Positions 44,000 through 55,453 of a stretch of 64,000 bases of DNA are shown in pieces; the first letter of the stretch is position 1, and every line of letters begins with the position of its first letter. The notes beneath the pieces are model-generated. The model was not told the origin of the DNA, did no database searches, and saw nothing but the letters and a program-made list of their open reading frames with translations. Origin of the DNA: Glebionis coronaria (lineage: Eukaryota; Streptophyta; Magnoliopsida; Asterales; Asteraceae); NCBI GenBank assembly GCA_025667525.1, contig CM046878.1:391038974-391102973 (forward strand), read 5' to 3'. The translations under genes were made by a program, and so were the position numbers.

Positions 44000-46440
44000 T
44001 GAAACTGCTAAGGATGTTGTATGAACGTTTTGGGTTTACGGTTATGCATTTGGCTTCGCCAAAGCACTAGCGATTTTCATGGAGTCAATGAACCGATTGT
44101 GCATGAACGTATATAAACGAGTTGTCATCGGGAGCATCGACGACATCTTGATCTACTCAAATCTTAGAAGGAGAGTGATGCGAATTATGAGTTGGTTTTA
44201 GAGTTGTTAGGAAAGGGAATTATACGTGAGATTTTCAAGTGTGAGTTGTAGGATTAAGTTGGCCTGGACGAGTAGTCAGAGATGATGGCATATCGTGGAA
44301 CCAGCAAGGGGCGAAGTAAAGAAAGGATGAAGAAGCGCTTTGGAGGCTGAAGAGGTAGATTGGATAATGAGCCGATCTTGGCATTATCGGAAGGACTGGA
44401 TGAATTCGCGAAGCATGACGATACGTGGAGCAAGGATTGGGAGGTGTAGGAGAATGACAAAGAAAGGCGATTGCTTATATGACGCAGAAACTGAAGATTT
44501 AGAAGAACTAGATAAGACTTAGTCAGTGGAGTTGGACTGTTATATCTTCCTAGAATGCTAGAGGCATTTGGGGTACTAGACGTAGAGAATGATCTATACG
44601 GGTCATGAATGTCTCTAACACATATTCAATCATTTTGATTGAACATTTGGAAAAGGTGATGGGTGGAGTTAAGTGATGAAAGACAATTGCAAGGCTAAGT
44701 ACCATCTGGGAAAGGCAAGCATGGTTGATGAGACATGGAATAAGAAGAATGAAGTGAAGCTGAGACGAACTTGAACTATATGGATGACGTATTAGGGTGG
44801 TTTGGATGAAGGATGTAGGTTGCACGAGTTGAGTTGTCTAAAGCAGAGAACGCGTCAACATGTATGTTGCGTGGCTTGGACAATCATATGGAGAAAAGGG
44901 ACGTAGACTATACTTCCTACATAGATAGGAGTAGCTTAGAAAGGGCGATGTAAGGATGAAGTTAGTGGAAGGGATACATAATGTGTTGGAGGATTAAGTA
45001 CGATGAGAGTTGGGTGATAGTCGATAGACTGACTAATTCATCACATATTTCAAGAGGAAGGATAAGTCACATAGTTGAGAAGTTGGAAGGATTGCGTACA
45101 TATGCGATGGAATAGGAGGTTTTGTGTAAAAGTTAGCTTAATATGTATGGAATGCCTTATGAAGGATTATGGCAAGGGAATAAACGAAGGGAAGTAACCA
45201 TAGTATACCGTTGATAGACTTATGGTTGTTATGAGTATACTATAGGGGTAGTTGAGAAAGACGTCTAGAGCATTGGCGCGAGATTTGGAAATAGTTGGAG
45301 AATGCATTATATTAGGAAGAATTTTCCTACAAAGAGAGAGTCACCGGTGAGAGGGGCATATTCCCCACTGATGAGGATGTAGGGAATGAAGGAGGAAACG
45401 CCTAAATTATAGGCTGAAGACGGGATATAAGATGGTATGGAAATTAAGATTGTGGAAAGACAAGCGAAAAGTAGTATGGAGGAAGAATGATTAGAGGGAG
45501 CAAGAGGTTGTCAAGATAGTGAAGTGATAAGGAAGGGAAATCCGTTAGAGAAAGAGGTTGGTAGTCACGAACAATGGACCGTTCACCGAGAGAAAAGGTG
45601 TAACATATGTTACTGTGAAGGATGGTTAGTTACTTGGTGCCGAGCATGGGAAAGCAAGGATGAGGTGGTGGTTATGACATGTTTCATGTGAATATTATGG
45701 GAAGCTTTTGGTTATGCAATCCTGCATATACCATTGGATGTGATTAAGGTTGGAAGAACTTCCGAATGATGGAAAATCCGTAGAGGATAGAATCCGTTAG
45801 GTCTGGTGATAGGAATTGTAGTAGAAACTGCTGGAGTTGATTCACAGGAGATGAGGTGGATCACCGTTACGGTGGGATGAAGTTAGAAGCGGCCAACGTA
45901 TTGGACCAGAGGTGGATCGGAAAACTATAGAGGTGGTAGCAGTGCTTAAGTAGAGGTTGAAAATAGCAAAGAACCGACAAGAGAGCTATGCGGACAAGAG
46001 GCGTAAGCCGTTGAGATTTGAGATAAGTTATGCTAAAGATTTCACCATGGAAAAGGGTGGTGCGGGTTGGAAAGAAAGGGGAAGTTAGCACCTAGATATG
46101 TGGGTCCAAATGAAATCCTTGAAAGGATTGGGCTAATGGCGTATAGGTTGAGATTACCGGAGGAATTGAGTGGTGTGCATGACGTATTCATGTATCAACT
46201 TGAGGAAATGCTTAGCAAGAACTGACTTGCAAGTGCCATTAGATGATATTAGTATGGATACGAGTCTTCGTTTTATCGAAGAGCCGATAGAGATCTCGGG
46301 TCGTGAAGCTAAGACGTTGGATAAAAGGGTAATATACCGTAGTTATGGGTAGATGGAATTTGGAACGTGGACTAGAGTTCACGTGGGAACGGGAAAGAGT
46401 TCTTTTAGAACAAGTATTCATGTGATTTGTTGGTTGTGTG
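44000..46440 (+). pseudogene. pol: Pol remnants of element B
   Basis: Recognisable only in pieces and in shifting frames. An RT end lies near 44030-44165 (IDDILIYSN). The RNase H start is near 44370 (PILALSEGLDEFA in codons) and its end near 44700 (TACCATCTGGGAAAGGCAAG). Integrase is near 45005-45030 (SWVIVDRLT). The integrase C-terminus is at 45975-46140 ([12 protein letters not shown]). The chromodomain segment is at 46180-46430. Many indels and stops; no activity is possible. Confidence 0.75.
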
Positions 46441-46480
46441 TTTGATCCTAAGGAGTAAATCTCGGGACGATATTTCTATT

Positions 46481-46492
46481 AGGAGGGAGTGA
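46481..46492 (+). other. Element B polypurine tract
   Basis: AGGAGGGAGTGA before the 3' LTR start, identical to the A tract. Confidence 0.8.
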
Positions 46493-47536
46493 TGTGACAA
46501 CCGTGGTTTTGAGGTTCGTCACTCGGTCTTATTTTTGGTTATTTTATGTGTGACTATTTGATTTCGTGTTTACATGTTTATTTTGCGTGAACGAGGTTGG
46601 TGTGGACATCGTATATGGGTATAAAGTACTCATAAGTAAATCGAGGAATGGTTATTTCATGTTCACGAGCTCACAATGTAGTGACTATGAAATGAGATGG
46701 TGTTATTTGGTGGTTTTACGTATACGTATATGCATTATAAAAAAATCGTATTTTTACGTTTTAGGGTTTTGCATTTAGGGGTCTCGGAAGAGGTATTTAG
46801 TCACGGGAGTATTTTTCGGGATGGTTTTAAGTCATTTAGGACATAGTTATAAAGTTTATTTCAAAATTTGAGATTTTTTTTAAAACTGTATATTTTACGT
46901 CTTTACGGTATTCACGTAAAAACTGACTAGTTTTACGGTTTTGAGGTTTTGGAGGCTTTAGGAGCTGAAATAAATTAAGGAAAATTAAGGTAATATTATT
47001 AATACATATATTAATAATAAAAAGAAAAAAAACGAAATTAGGGGAGGGTAGGTCAGTTTTAGACGCTAGAAAAGGAGGAGAAAAAGGAAAAAAAATTTAA
47101 AAAAGGAAGGTTGGGTTTGGGTTGGACTAGGACTCACCCACACCCTATATATTATATTATTCACTACCAAAAATCATAAATCCCTGGAGATAATAAAAAA
47201 GGGTCGACGGTTTGTAGAGAAGAATTAGGGTTCTTCATAAAATTGGGTTTTTTTCATCTTCCATTAATCTAAAGGTAAAACCTTTATAACCCTTTTCAAT
47301 TAAGTTGTTTTAATGTTTTCTTTAATCATCTTATGATGGATTTAGGTTATGGTTTAGTTTTAAAAACAATATATTAATGTTATATTAATGATATTATAAT
47401 GATTTCATAAATTAGGGCTTGTAATTAGTGGGGTTATGGGTAATTAATTAGGTAATTAGGTTAAATTCGTTTTTAAAAACTGGGCAGAATTTTGATTCAA
47501 TTGTTTTGATCATACCGGGAGTTCTATAAACTCTTA
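46493..47536 (+). repeat. B 3' LTR, first part
   Basis: Matches the start of the B 5' LTR and runs unbroken through the site where A inserted in the 5' copy (near 47141). It ends at TCTTA (47532-47536), the TSD of element E. Confidence 0.9.
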
Positions 47537-47921
47537 TGTTAATGCAAGTAATGCCTAAAAAACATTATTAGTGTTAACTAATCTTTCTTAGTTTTGATCA
47601 CAACAAACCATACAACACATTTAGTGTAGAAACACAAAATGAATTATTTAACCAACACTATCATCAAGGTAATAATCATATCACTAACCTTTCTTAGTCA
47701 TACTTAGTGATCATCAAAATGATTATCCTTAAAACTCACTTTTGCTAATAAGACAAAAGTATTTTTAATAAACTTTCTTTTTTAGAAAATGTTTTATTAA
47801 AATGGAAAATGAAAATTTGAAAATGGCATATTCCAAATGCTGTTAGAATATCCTTTGAAGGGTTTAAATACCTCAGATATTCCCACCCCACTAAAAGACA
47901 AAAAACGGAGCGGAGTCTAGT

Positions 47922-47990
47922 GGCGGTACCTTAAGTACCTAGGCGGTACCTTATCGATAAGGTACCGCGGGGTGAGATAAGGTACCGCGC
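47922..47990. repeat. Palindromic module 1 (E 5' LTR)
   Basis: Four half-sites of the type GCGGTACCTTAT or its complement. The central pair forms a perfect 26-nt palindrome at 47943-47968 centred on ATCGAT. It ends 38 bases before the TATA-like box, so it sits in a promoter-proximal position. Confidence 0.85.
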
Positions 47991-48027
47991 ACAGAAGACC
48001 GTTATAGATCCGTTATACTTTGTCTCC

Positions 48028-48036
48028 TTTAAATAG
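48028..48036 (+). promoter_or_regulatory. Putative TATA box of the E 5' LTR
   Basis: TTTAAATAG just downstream of palindromic module 1, repeated in the 3' LTR at about 55945. The match to a plant TATA box is moderate. Confidence 0.4.
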
Positions 48037-49140
48037 TGGGTCAAATCTCATTTTCCAGTAAGCCTCTTGGACGATTTTCTCTGCCCTCTTTTTATTTTCT
48101 ATAGCATAATCATTAGTAAATGATTACTTAATTTGTTAAGGATGTTTACATATGATTATCCTCTTGATCCCCTCCTCTACCATGTCCAATGAGAAGATCA
48201 CTCACTCACTAGTGTTGTGATAAAGATGAATCTATGAGCTAGTCATATTCATCATTATAACCCTTTTTGTTTTAGGTCAATCCAATGTATTTATGAATAC
48301 TTGGAATAGTTGTGTTCATCCAAGTTATTTGTGGATACTTGGATTTGTTGTGTACATCCATTGCATATGTGTTTGCTTGGATTTGTGTTGTGTAAATTCA
48401 AGCTACATGTGTGTACTTGGATAAGTCTAGTTGAGTTGTAATAGATTTGATTAGGAGTTCTCACTAAACTATAAAGTGATGTGGTTGTGTCTTGTGAGTT
48501 CTCACTAAACTTTAAAGTGACTAGTAGTTGTGTTGTGTGAAGTTCTCACTTAGCTTCAAAGTGAAGAGTCGTGAAGATTGGTTCTAGCTTTCGATTAGAA
48601 CTCGACATCTAGCCTTGTGTCGTAAAATGGTGAAGTAGGCAACGTCGTGAAGATTGGTTCTACCTTTCGATTAGAACTCGACATCTAGCCTTGTGTCGTT
48701 AAATTGTGAAGTAGGCAACGTTGTGTAGATTGGTCCTAGCTAAAGATTAGGTCTCGACATTTAGCTTAGTGTCGGAAAATAATGTAAGCAACGTTGTAAG
48801 GTTTTCTCCGCCGAGAAGGGAGCTTGCGGATATAGTGGAAATCTCGAGTAGGTGTACTCGAGGAGTGGAGTAGAAACAAGGATAGAGCCTCGTTGTCGAA
48901 CCACTATAAATCTTGGTGTCTTCCCACTAGGTTGTCTCCTTCCTTGCTCTTTACTTATTTCATTATAATTATACTTGCTTATTATTATTGCTAGTGCATT
49001 TCAATTGAACCTAATCATTATGCAACTTAGCTTTAAGTAAAAGATAGTTTTGATACAAACCACATTGAAAGTAATTTTAATTTGGTCACCAATCGAAGAG
49101 AAACTATTCAACCCCCCCCCCCCCTTCTAGTTTCTACAAT

Positions 49141-49153
49141 TGGTATCAGAGCG
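49141..49153 (+). other. Element E primer-binding site
   Basis: TGGTATCAGAGCG two bases after the 5' LTR, complementary in type to initiator-Met tRNA. Confidence 0.85.
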
Positions 49154-51053
49154 ATGGTCACTCAAGATCTTTGAAGTATATTGTACTTTAAAACTTGGAT
49201 CGATCCATTGTCTCCTCAAATTAGAAGGTCTAGTTGTACTAAAGTTTCTCTTTGGTCAAAACTATGTTTTCTTTGAAAAATAGGTCTTTTAATTAAAAAA
49301 TATTACATCCCACTTAAGATTAGTAGCCTTTATGCATTTTAGATATACTCTTGAAATGTATCTACTAGTTTGCATCTTGCTTTGTGTAGGTACTCATGAA
49401 GATCAATCAATTTATTAGTTATGGATTGAGTTACTTGTACTTGTAGAAGAATCATTTTCATTGATCTTTAACATCTTTGAATAATGATACCAAGATGATT
49501 GGGAATGATACTAGTCCTTGAAGACTTAGTACTCATTATAGTCATTGATTGGGCATAGCACTTATTCCTTCATGGATTGCTCTTTATGGCCAAGGTACGC
49601 TCTCGTTCTTCCACACGCCCTTTGATCATTCTTTTGATCATTACTTGACTATGTGCTTGTTCTTGGCATCCTTGCCTTGACATTTATTTGTGGTTTGTGT
49701 TTCTTTTCTTTTATCCTCTCAAACCTTCATTGCTTGGATACTTGACTCACTATGGTGATGTAGAGTGAGTTAGTAGAAGCTTAAAGTATCAAGCATGATT
49801 TTCATGGTTTGCACCCTTACGGTTAGTAGGCCCTTCGTGGGAGAGAAAGTGAATTAATACTTTGCTCGTATTTTAGTTTAGACTAAGACTATTATTGAAA
49901 GTGATCTTAGTTTAGACTCGAATAATTGCTTTGTGCTTATTCATTACCAAAGCCGTTTATCGTTTCACCGGAAAGGCACGTCTTAAACCACTATATATGA
50001 CACAAGCTCTTCGTTTCAACTATTTGAAGATTGTCATTAATCCCTTGAGCATTGATCCTAGTCTTGATTCACTTCTCTTGACTTCTCTCCACTTAGTCGT
50101 TTTGCTACGAGTAGTCGTTTGTCCGTTTCGGTTCTTTTCGATCTTGATTTAACTCGTAATCCTTCATTAAGGCATATTGCTTAGTGTTATGATGATCCAA
50201 TGATATTCTAAAAGGCTCATGATTTATTTTTAAGTATTTTAGAAAAACTGGATTTTCAAAATTTCGCGTTTTTCAGAGATAGAAACCAGCCTCTGCCGGC
50301 GGTTCCTTATCTCCGCGGTTCAAAACCCGCGGTACCTTATCGATAAGGTACCGCGGGCAGAAACTTTTGTCAGAGCGCCAGTTTGTGTTTTTTATTCTTT
50401 TTCAAACCAAACTCTCTCTCTCCCAAAAACACACAGCCAACGGGTTTTACCTTTTCCACCATTGTTGAAGCTTCCAAAACCTTCAATCACTCAAATTAAT
50501 TGATTCCAAGTTGTGGGTTTCACTCATCCATCATCTAGCATCAATTAATTTTAAGTATTTTCTTTCAATTTCATCTATTTTGTTCTAGGGTTCATCCTTT
50601 CATAATTGGGGATTTTTAAAATTGAAATTGAATTAAAACCTTAATGGGAATGTGGGTTGACATGGTAATCTTACTATGATTCCTTAGGTTGATATTCATT
50701 AAGATTTCACTAAAACCCACTTATAGAACAAATTCGAATTTAGGCTAAATGATTTTGGTTGAATTATGGATTTGAGATGAACCCATGAACAAGTAGGTAA
50801 TGACATTGTTAATGCTTACCTAAAAACCTTGTTTTGAAAAACCAATGTTCTAATCCATTCTTGATCTAACATTGATCATGTGTTCTTGGTCAATGATGGA
50901 ATGGACACATTGTGAACATGAAAATGATATGGAATCAATCCTATGTTTGTCAAGTAATTGATATAACACATTTTCATTTTTCGTTTTTCTTTTTGATTTT
51001 CATATGAGTGATTGGAGAAATATTGTCTTGTGTTTGTATTTAGGTACTTAATC
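49154..51053 (+). other. E leader region, mostly non-coding
   Basis: 1.9 kb without a convincing gene; a 73-codon frame at 49931-50152 is hydrophobic and unsupported. Module 2 lies at 50295-50357. It is followed by a stretch like a plant 5' UTR (CTCTCTCTCTCCCAAAAAC) near 50411 and a possible splice acceptor TTTGTATTTAG just before the ORF1 ATG. Confidence 0.45.
50295..50357. repeat. Palindromic module 2 (E leader)
   Basis: The perfect palindrome here is the longest of the set, 32 nt at 50326-50357 (arms CCCGCGGTACCTTATC and complement). It is preceded by GGCGGTTCCTTATC and by CCGCGG/CCGCGG arms. It is followed by GCAGAAA, as in the other modules. Confidence 0.85.
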
Positions 51054-52274
51054 ATGCCTTCTCAATATCAAAAAGATCATCAATACACTAAAGATTATAT
51101 GCCCGACATCTCCCAAACCTATGCTTCCCCCCAACTTCAAAACGCGTTTCCATCCCTTTCCACTCGTTGTTTTCATGAGGGTAGAGTCGTTGACAAGGAA
51201 ATAACGGGTTATGTCTATATCCTATCTATGTTTGAGCTTTTGGGGTTTGATTGCTTGCTCAACATAGAAGAAGATATATACCCCTTATTCCTTCTTGAAA
51301 TCTTTAGCACCTACTCCATGATTGAATACAATGGACAAATCTTCATTCGTTTCGTATTGAATAATCAATTGATTCAATACTCTCTTGAAGACTTTGGTCA
51401 AATTCTCGGTGTGCCATATGAAGGCACTTGTCGTTTTATGGATAAATGGAGACTTGATGCTCTCACGGAATCCTTCGATAAACCTCCAAATGACCACACC
51501 GAAATTGATCTAGAGTTCATTCTTGAAATCATCACGAAAGAGTGTGATGGTAACGTTGTGAGAAGCCTTCATTCAAATGTACGTAATGTGAATCAATATG
51601 AAGTGCTCTCTAGCGACCTTAAGGATTTTATGGTTCAATGGGCCAATATCGTTAGGGAGAATGTCTTTTGTCTTGGTGGAAACCGAGATCATATCCCTGC
51701 GTGTATGGTGCATATGTTGAGTTGCATCTTCACATCCACCAAGTACAACTTGGCATTCTATATCGCTCGACGAATCAATTATGCCCTTTCGAAGCCCAAG
51801 ACAAACCTTCCCTATGCTATGCTTCTAACTCGCCTTTTCAAAAGGGTTGCGCATGATTTTCCCCACCTTGATCTTTCTCGCTTCTACCCGGTTCATCGGG
51901 TTATGTTGCCCATTCAAGAGGCATATGCTAGAAAGACAAGAAGTGATCGAGGTTCGAGAAAATCTGTTCATCAAGAGATGGATGATGAGGACATGGACAT
52001 GCCAACAAGTGATGGTGACGGCATGGGTACCAATTCTCATTTCCACTCTTCGAGTAATTCCCATCCATCCTCAAACCAATTCGAGGATGAATTTGAAGAC
52101 TTAGCTCCTCCACCTCATCATTCTAGCGAAGTACCGGAAGATCTCAATATGGAGCATCTTTACCGCGAAAACCTTAGAACTCGAGGGGAACTGCACGAAC
52201 ACCGGGTTGAATCAAGAAAAGGTTTCAAGTTCTTGGGGAATATGATCAAGGGATTGGGGAAGAAGAGAAGGTGA
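51054..52274 (+). CDS. E ORF1, 406 aa, unknown retrotransposon protein
   Basis: The first ATG in the frame is 51054 (MPSQYQKDHQYTKDYM); the frame is open upstream but only from TTG. Residues about 35-290 look globular, mixed helix/strand (GYVYILSMFELLGFDCLL, QYSLEDFGQILGVPYEGTC, HIPACMVHMLSCIFTSTKYN, LPYAMLLTRLFKRVAHDFP). The pattern recalls uncharacterised proteins of plant LTR elements, including the ATHILA ORF-1 type, but I cannot assign a family. The C-terminal third is Ser/Asp/Glu-rich (MDDEDMDMPTSDGDGMGT), ending in a Lys/Arg-rich tail (GLGKKRR). No zinc knuckle or enzyme motif. It is intact, which suggests recent function. Confidence 0.65.
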   Translation: MPSQYQKDHQYTKDYMPDISQTYASPQLQNAFPSLSTRCFHEGRVVDKEITGYVYILSMFELLGFDCLLNIEEDIYPLFLLEIFSTYSMIEYNGQIFIRFVLNNQLIQYSLEDFGQILGVPYEGTCRFMDKWRLDALTESFDKPPNDHTEIDLEFILEIITKECDGNVVRSLHSNVRNVNQYEVLSSDLKDFMVQWANIVRENVFCLGGNRDHIPACMVHMLSCIFTSTKYNLAFYIARRINYALSKPKTNLPYAMLLTRLFKRVAHDFPHLDLSRFYPVHRVMLPIQEAYARKTRSDRGSRKSVHQEMDDEDMDMPTSDGDGMGTNSHFHSSSNSHPSSNQFEDEFEDLAPPPHHSSEVPEDLNMEHLYRENLRTRGELHEHRVESRKGFKFLGNMIKGLGKKRR

Positions 52275-52874
52275 AAGCATTGAAGCTTTACTAAGAATAC
52301 ATGTTGGTAAACATGTATTGTTGAACAATTTTATTTTATCTTGGATATGTATTAACTTGTGATTGCATGTTAGAATTATCATTTATCTTGTTCCTTAATG
52401 TTAATTATGCCATCATATTTGTGTTTTACATAGCTTTGTGCATGCCATATGATAGTTAGCTTATTAGATTATGATCTGTAGTTAACTTTGGCTTGTAAAA
52501 CCTTTGGGAAAAATCTGGGTTTATCAAAAACTAAAATGGGAAATTTTTGAAAACCTTCTGGACGCGGTTCCATATCGACCCGCGGTTCCTTATCGATAAG
52601 GTACCGCCGGTCCTAGATAAGGAACCGCCGGCCACTGTGCACGACATCATCTTTGCTTTACACTGTTTTCTTAATTTTGTGTAAACCTTGCATGATTTTC
52701 AGTAATAAACTGCACATTTCCTAAACTAAGGTATCTAAATTCATTATTCACCTAAAATGATTTTAACCCATTATTAGTTTGGATCATCCCCTCAACCATT
52801 TAAACCCACCTTGTTTGCCATGTTCTTCACACATCAAACATACTTCCCTAAACCTTAAACCACCCTAATCAACC
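52275..52874. other. E spacer between ORF1 and ORF2
   Basis: AT-rich and non-coding except for palindromic module 3 at 52562-52632. The phrase TCTGGACGCGGTTCC leading into the module is shared with module 4, so the spacers themselves are related. Confidence 0.5.
52562..52632. repeat. Palindromic module 3 (between E ORF1 and ORF2)
   Basis: Central 26-nt palindrome at 52582-52607 with one mismatch (GGTTCC opposite GGTACC) around a perfect CCTTATCGATAAGG. It is flanked by GCGGTTCC on the left and ATAAGGAACCGCCGGCC on the right. Confidence 0.85.
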
Positions 52875-53573
52875 ATGGTGTGTACCAAAACCTCAAACAC
52901 TTCCAAGACCTCCACCCCAAGAAAAACAATCAAAATAAGGGTTAAGGTAGCTAAGCCTAACTCTTCACCTTTCCTCACACCTAAGAACGAAAATGCTCCT
53001 ATCCTCATCTCTTCATCACCTTCCCCACCTCTTGCACCATGCAAAACCTCCTCCACCCATGGTACTAACCACTCAATTGGTTCTACCTCCTCTTCATTCA
53101 ATTCTAGAATGAATGAGCTTTCTTCACCCTTCACTCCAAGTGCACCCTTGGAAGTGACTACTCAACCTCAACCAATCCAAAGCATTACTTTTGGGAATGA
53201 CTTTGATGACATTTTGGTGACTTCACCATTTACCCCTCACAACTCACCCATTTCACCAACCTTGGAGGATTTACCTCCACACTCACCCATTTCCCCTTTG
53301 AGGAACATGCCTCCACTTTCATCCATATCACCCTTGGAGAACTTGCCTCCTCCACCTCCACCCAACTCAAACATCCCAATTTTGGGTGTCCCTCTTTCCC
53401 TCCTCTTGGGTGATCCTTACTTTGGGTTTCAACAAACTCATGGTCCTAGATGTCCATTTTGTCTCTACAACCACTTTCTCATCCAAAACCTAAGGATGGA
53501 TATGTATGGACTACATAGGGGTTTGCAAGATTTCTTGCTTACTTTGTTCTCCATGCCTCCTCCTAGGAGATGA
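52875..53573 (+). CDS. E ORF2, 232 aa, Pro/Ser-rich, unknown
   Basis: ATG 52875 in a strong context (AACCATGG), MVCTKTSNTSKTSTPRKT. The first 180 residues are low-complexity Ser/Pro/Thr with repeated phrases (PPHSPISPLRNMPP, PPLSSISPLENLPP). The C-terminal 45 residues look structured: HGPRCPFC, then a helix ending FLLTLFSMPPPRR. The same layout (HG, CxC or CxxC, helix, FLLT, RPP) recurs at the end of ORF3, suggesting a paralogous pair. No known domain. It lies between modules 3 and 4. Confidence 0.55.
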   Translation: MVCTKTSNTSKTSTPRKTIKIRVKVAKPNSSPFLTPKNENAPILISSSPSPPLAPCKTSSTHGTNHSIGSTSSSFNSRMNELSSPFTPSAPLEVTTQPQPIQSITFGNDFDDILVTSPFTPHNSPISPTLEDLPPHSPISPLRNMPPLSSISPLENLPPPPPPNSNIPILGVPLSLLLGDPYFGFQQTHGPRCPFCLYNHFLIQNLRMDMYGLHRGLQDFLLTLFSMPPPRR

Positions 53574-54019
53574 ATGATGGAGGTATCTTAATAAGAGTTT
53601 TCAACAACAACAAGCCAAAGAAAACTATTTATCTAGATTTTATGATAAGCTAGCTATGTATTAGTTAGTTTTATTTATGTTTGTTCTTGTTTCCTTATTA
53701 ATGAATGTTTCTTGTTGTTGTGTTATGGATTTAGCTTTGTGTGATTTTATCCCTTTGTGCACACTAATCAACTTTAATTTGAAATTAAAATTGAACCTAA
53801 ATCTATCACAACCCCTAAAACTTGACTAAAATTGGTTCAAAATGATATCTAAATTATTTTGTCACCCTTTGTCAAGACATTCTTTGTGAATGTATTGCTT
53901 TATGCAACCCTAGCATATTTTGGTTCTAATAGAGGTAAAAATCCAAGATTTGCAATTTTTTAAACAAGTCTTAGTTTTTCCCAAAACCCAGGAAAAACTT
54001 GGTTTAAAGTCCTCTGGAC

Positions 54020-54084
54020 GCGGTTCCTTAAGGACCCGCGGTTCCTTAGTGATATGGAACCGCCGAACCATATAAGGTACCGCG
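54020..54084. repeat. Palindromic module 4 (between E ORF2 and ORF3)
   Basis: Central arms GCGGTTCC (54038-54045) and GGAACCGC (54056-54063). Compared with modules 1 and 2 both arms have changed (TACC to TTCC and GGTA to GGAA) so pairing is kept, while the loop TTAGTGATAT has drifted. Confidence 0.8.
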
Positions 54085-54236
54085 GCCAGAAATATGGCTT
54101 TTGACGAATTTTTGGTCAAAACCTTTAAACCCTATTCCCAGTCAAGATTCCTTGTTTACTCAAATTGACTAAACATTCCTTGACAATACACATTTTGTAT
54201 TCAAATTCTTACCTTGGTTACATTTTAGTTATACCC

Positions 54237-54315
54237 CAACCTTGAGATTTCATTCTCACACCTTCCCAACCTTGAGAATTCATTCTCACATAACCTTGAG
54301 ATATCATTCTCACAC
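54237..54315 (+). repeat. 26-bp triple repeat before E ORF3
   Basis: Three near-identical units, each AACCTTGAGA, a T/A-rich dinucleotide change, TTCATTCTCACA and a short variable end. Open in the ORF3 frame but upstream of its first ATG. Confidence 0.8.
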
Positions 54316-54322
54316 TCTCACA

Positions 54323-54815
54323 ATGCCTAACTCCTACATTCCTAACCTTGACATTTCTTTGTCACAACCCCACTCACCCAAAGCTTGCTCATCCAAGCTT
54401 TCAAAGAAACCGAAAATCTCGGTTCGACCCGTTTGGGTTAAGAAGAATGAACCATCTTCGTCCAAACCACCCAAAAACCCTACCTTCTCTCCAATCAAGT
54501 ATTGGAATGAGACTTACACCATAAACCCCCCAACTCAATGACCTTTCCACCTTCCCAAACCTCACAAGGCATTGTGAAAACACTCCCAAACCCTTTACCC
54601 CACCACCTCCAAACCCTAAGTTTGATGTCATACCCACATCAAACGATTTTGTGTTGCATCATGGATCCTCGTGTGATTGTTGCCGTTTTCAACAAATTGA
54701 ACTTGCTCATGTGTATGAGAAGTTAAATTTTCTTGAATTCCTCCTCACTCGACCTCCTATTCAAGTTTTCGTTCCGGTGGACAAAACTTCGAATGATGCA
54801 TCGTCGTCTTTTTAG
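54323..54815 (+). pseudogene. E ORF3, about 163 codons with one frameshift
   Basis: ATG 54323 (MPNSYIPNLDISLSQPHSPK) leads a Ser/Pro/Lys-rich frame that hits TGA at 54539-54541. A run of six C at 54526-54531 looks one base too long. Beyond it the alternative frame is open to TAG at 54813-54815 and carries HGSSCDCC, a helix and FLLTRPP, echoing the end of ORF2. The frameshift could be a mutation, a sequencing slip or a slippery site. Function unknown. Confidence 0.5.
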
Positions 54816-55453
54816 TTTTATTTTTTTTGCAATCTTGGAAAATATCACTATTAGACTAGCTTATGCTTAGTGGTTTATTTTCCATATTTATTGCTTTTAG
54901 ATACTCATACTATGTGTATGACTATCCTCTTTGTTGTATTTTTTTCTTTTATGTTATTTGTGTGCTATCTAATTAGTTCTATTTTTGAGTTGATCTTGGT
55001 TAAATTTTTACAATTGCTTATGGGTGATTCCATCAATTCTAAAGCTTTAACCCATTGACAAGTTTATCATCTTCATTTTATTGAAGTTTGATTTTGTCAA
55101 TTACCTCTTTGGATATACTTAGCAAAATACTTGCTTCTAATTTAAGATTTCTTCTCTTTCTCCCTCTCAAGTTACTTAGTAGGTAGTGACCATATATACA
55201 TTGGTGTTTCTTTCCTTTCTACTAACCTTTGTGTAGCATGTCACCTTAGCTCACAAACTTGGTGCCCCAAGCAAGGGGGAGCAACCACCAAAGGGGAGCT
55301 ACTAGCAAAGTTCGATGCACTTCAAAGACTTATGCTAACCTTTTTGCTACGACAAAGGGGGAGAAATGATAGTGATAAACTAGTTAATAATTCCTTAGTT
55401 TGTGTTTATACGTAAATGAGTTTATCGTTTGTCGTAATCAAAAAGGGGGAGAT
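54816..55453 (+). other. E 3' non-coding region and polypurine tracts
   Basis: No gene. Three G-rich purine tracts: CAAGGGGGAGC near 55275, CAAAGGGGGAGAAAT near 55364, and the functional-position tract AAAAAGGGGGAGAT at 55440-55453 abutting the 3' LTR. Repeated PPT-like tracts near the 3' end are familiar from large copia elements. Confidence 0.7.

Larger units (their letters stand above)
47537..49138 (+). repeat. Element E 5' LTR, 1602 bp
   Basis: Starts TGTTAATGCAAG and ends TTTCTACA. It contains the palindromic module at 47922-47990, a TATA-like TTTAAATAG at 48028-48036, and repeated phrases such as ATTAGAACTCGACATCTAGC and GTTCTCACTAAACTWTAAAG. A run of 14 C lies near the end. Confidence 0.92.
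53574..54322. other. E spacer between ORF2 and ORF3
   Basis: Non-coding. Holds palindromic module 4 (54020-54084) and, just before ORF3, three tandem copies of a 26-bp block of the form AACCTTGAGATTTCATTCTC (54237-54315), with a diverged fourth inside ORF3 near 54346. Confidence 0.5.
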
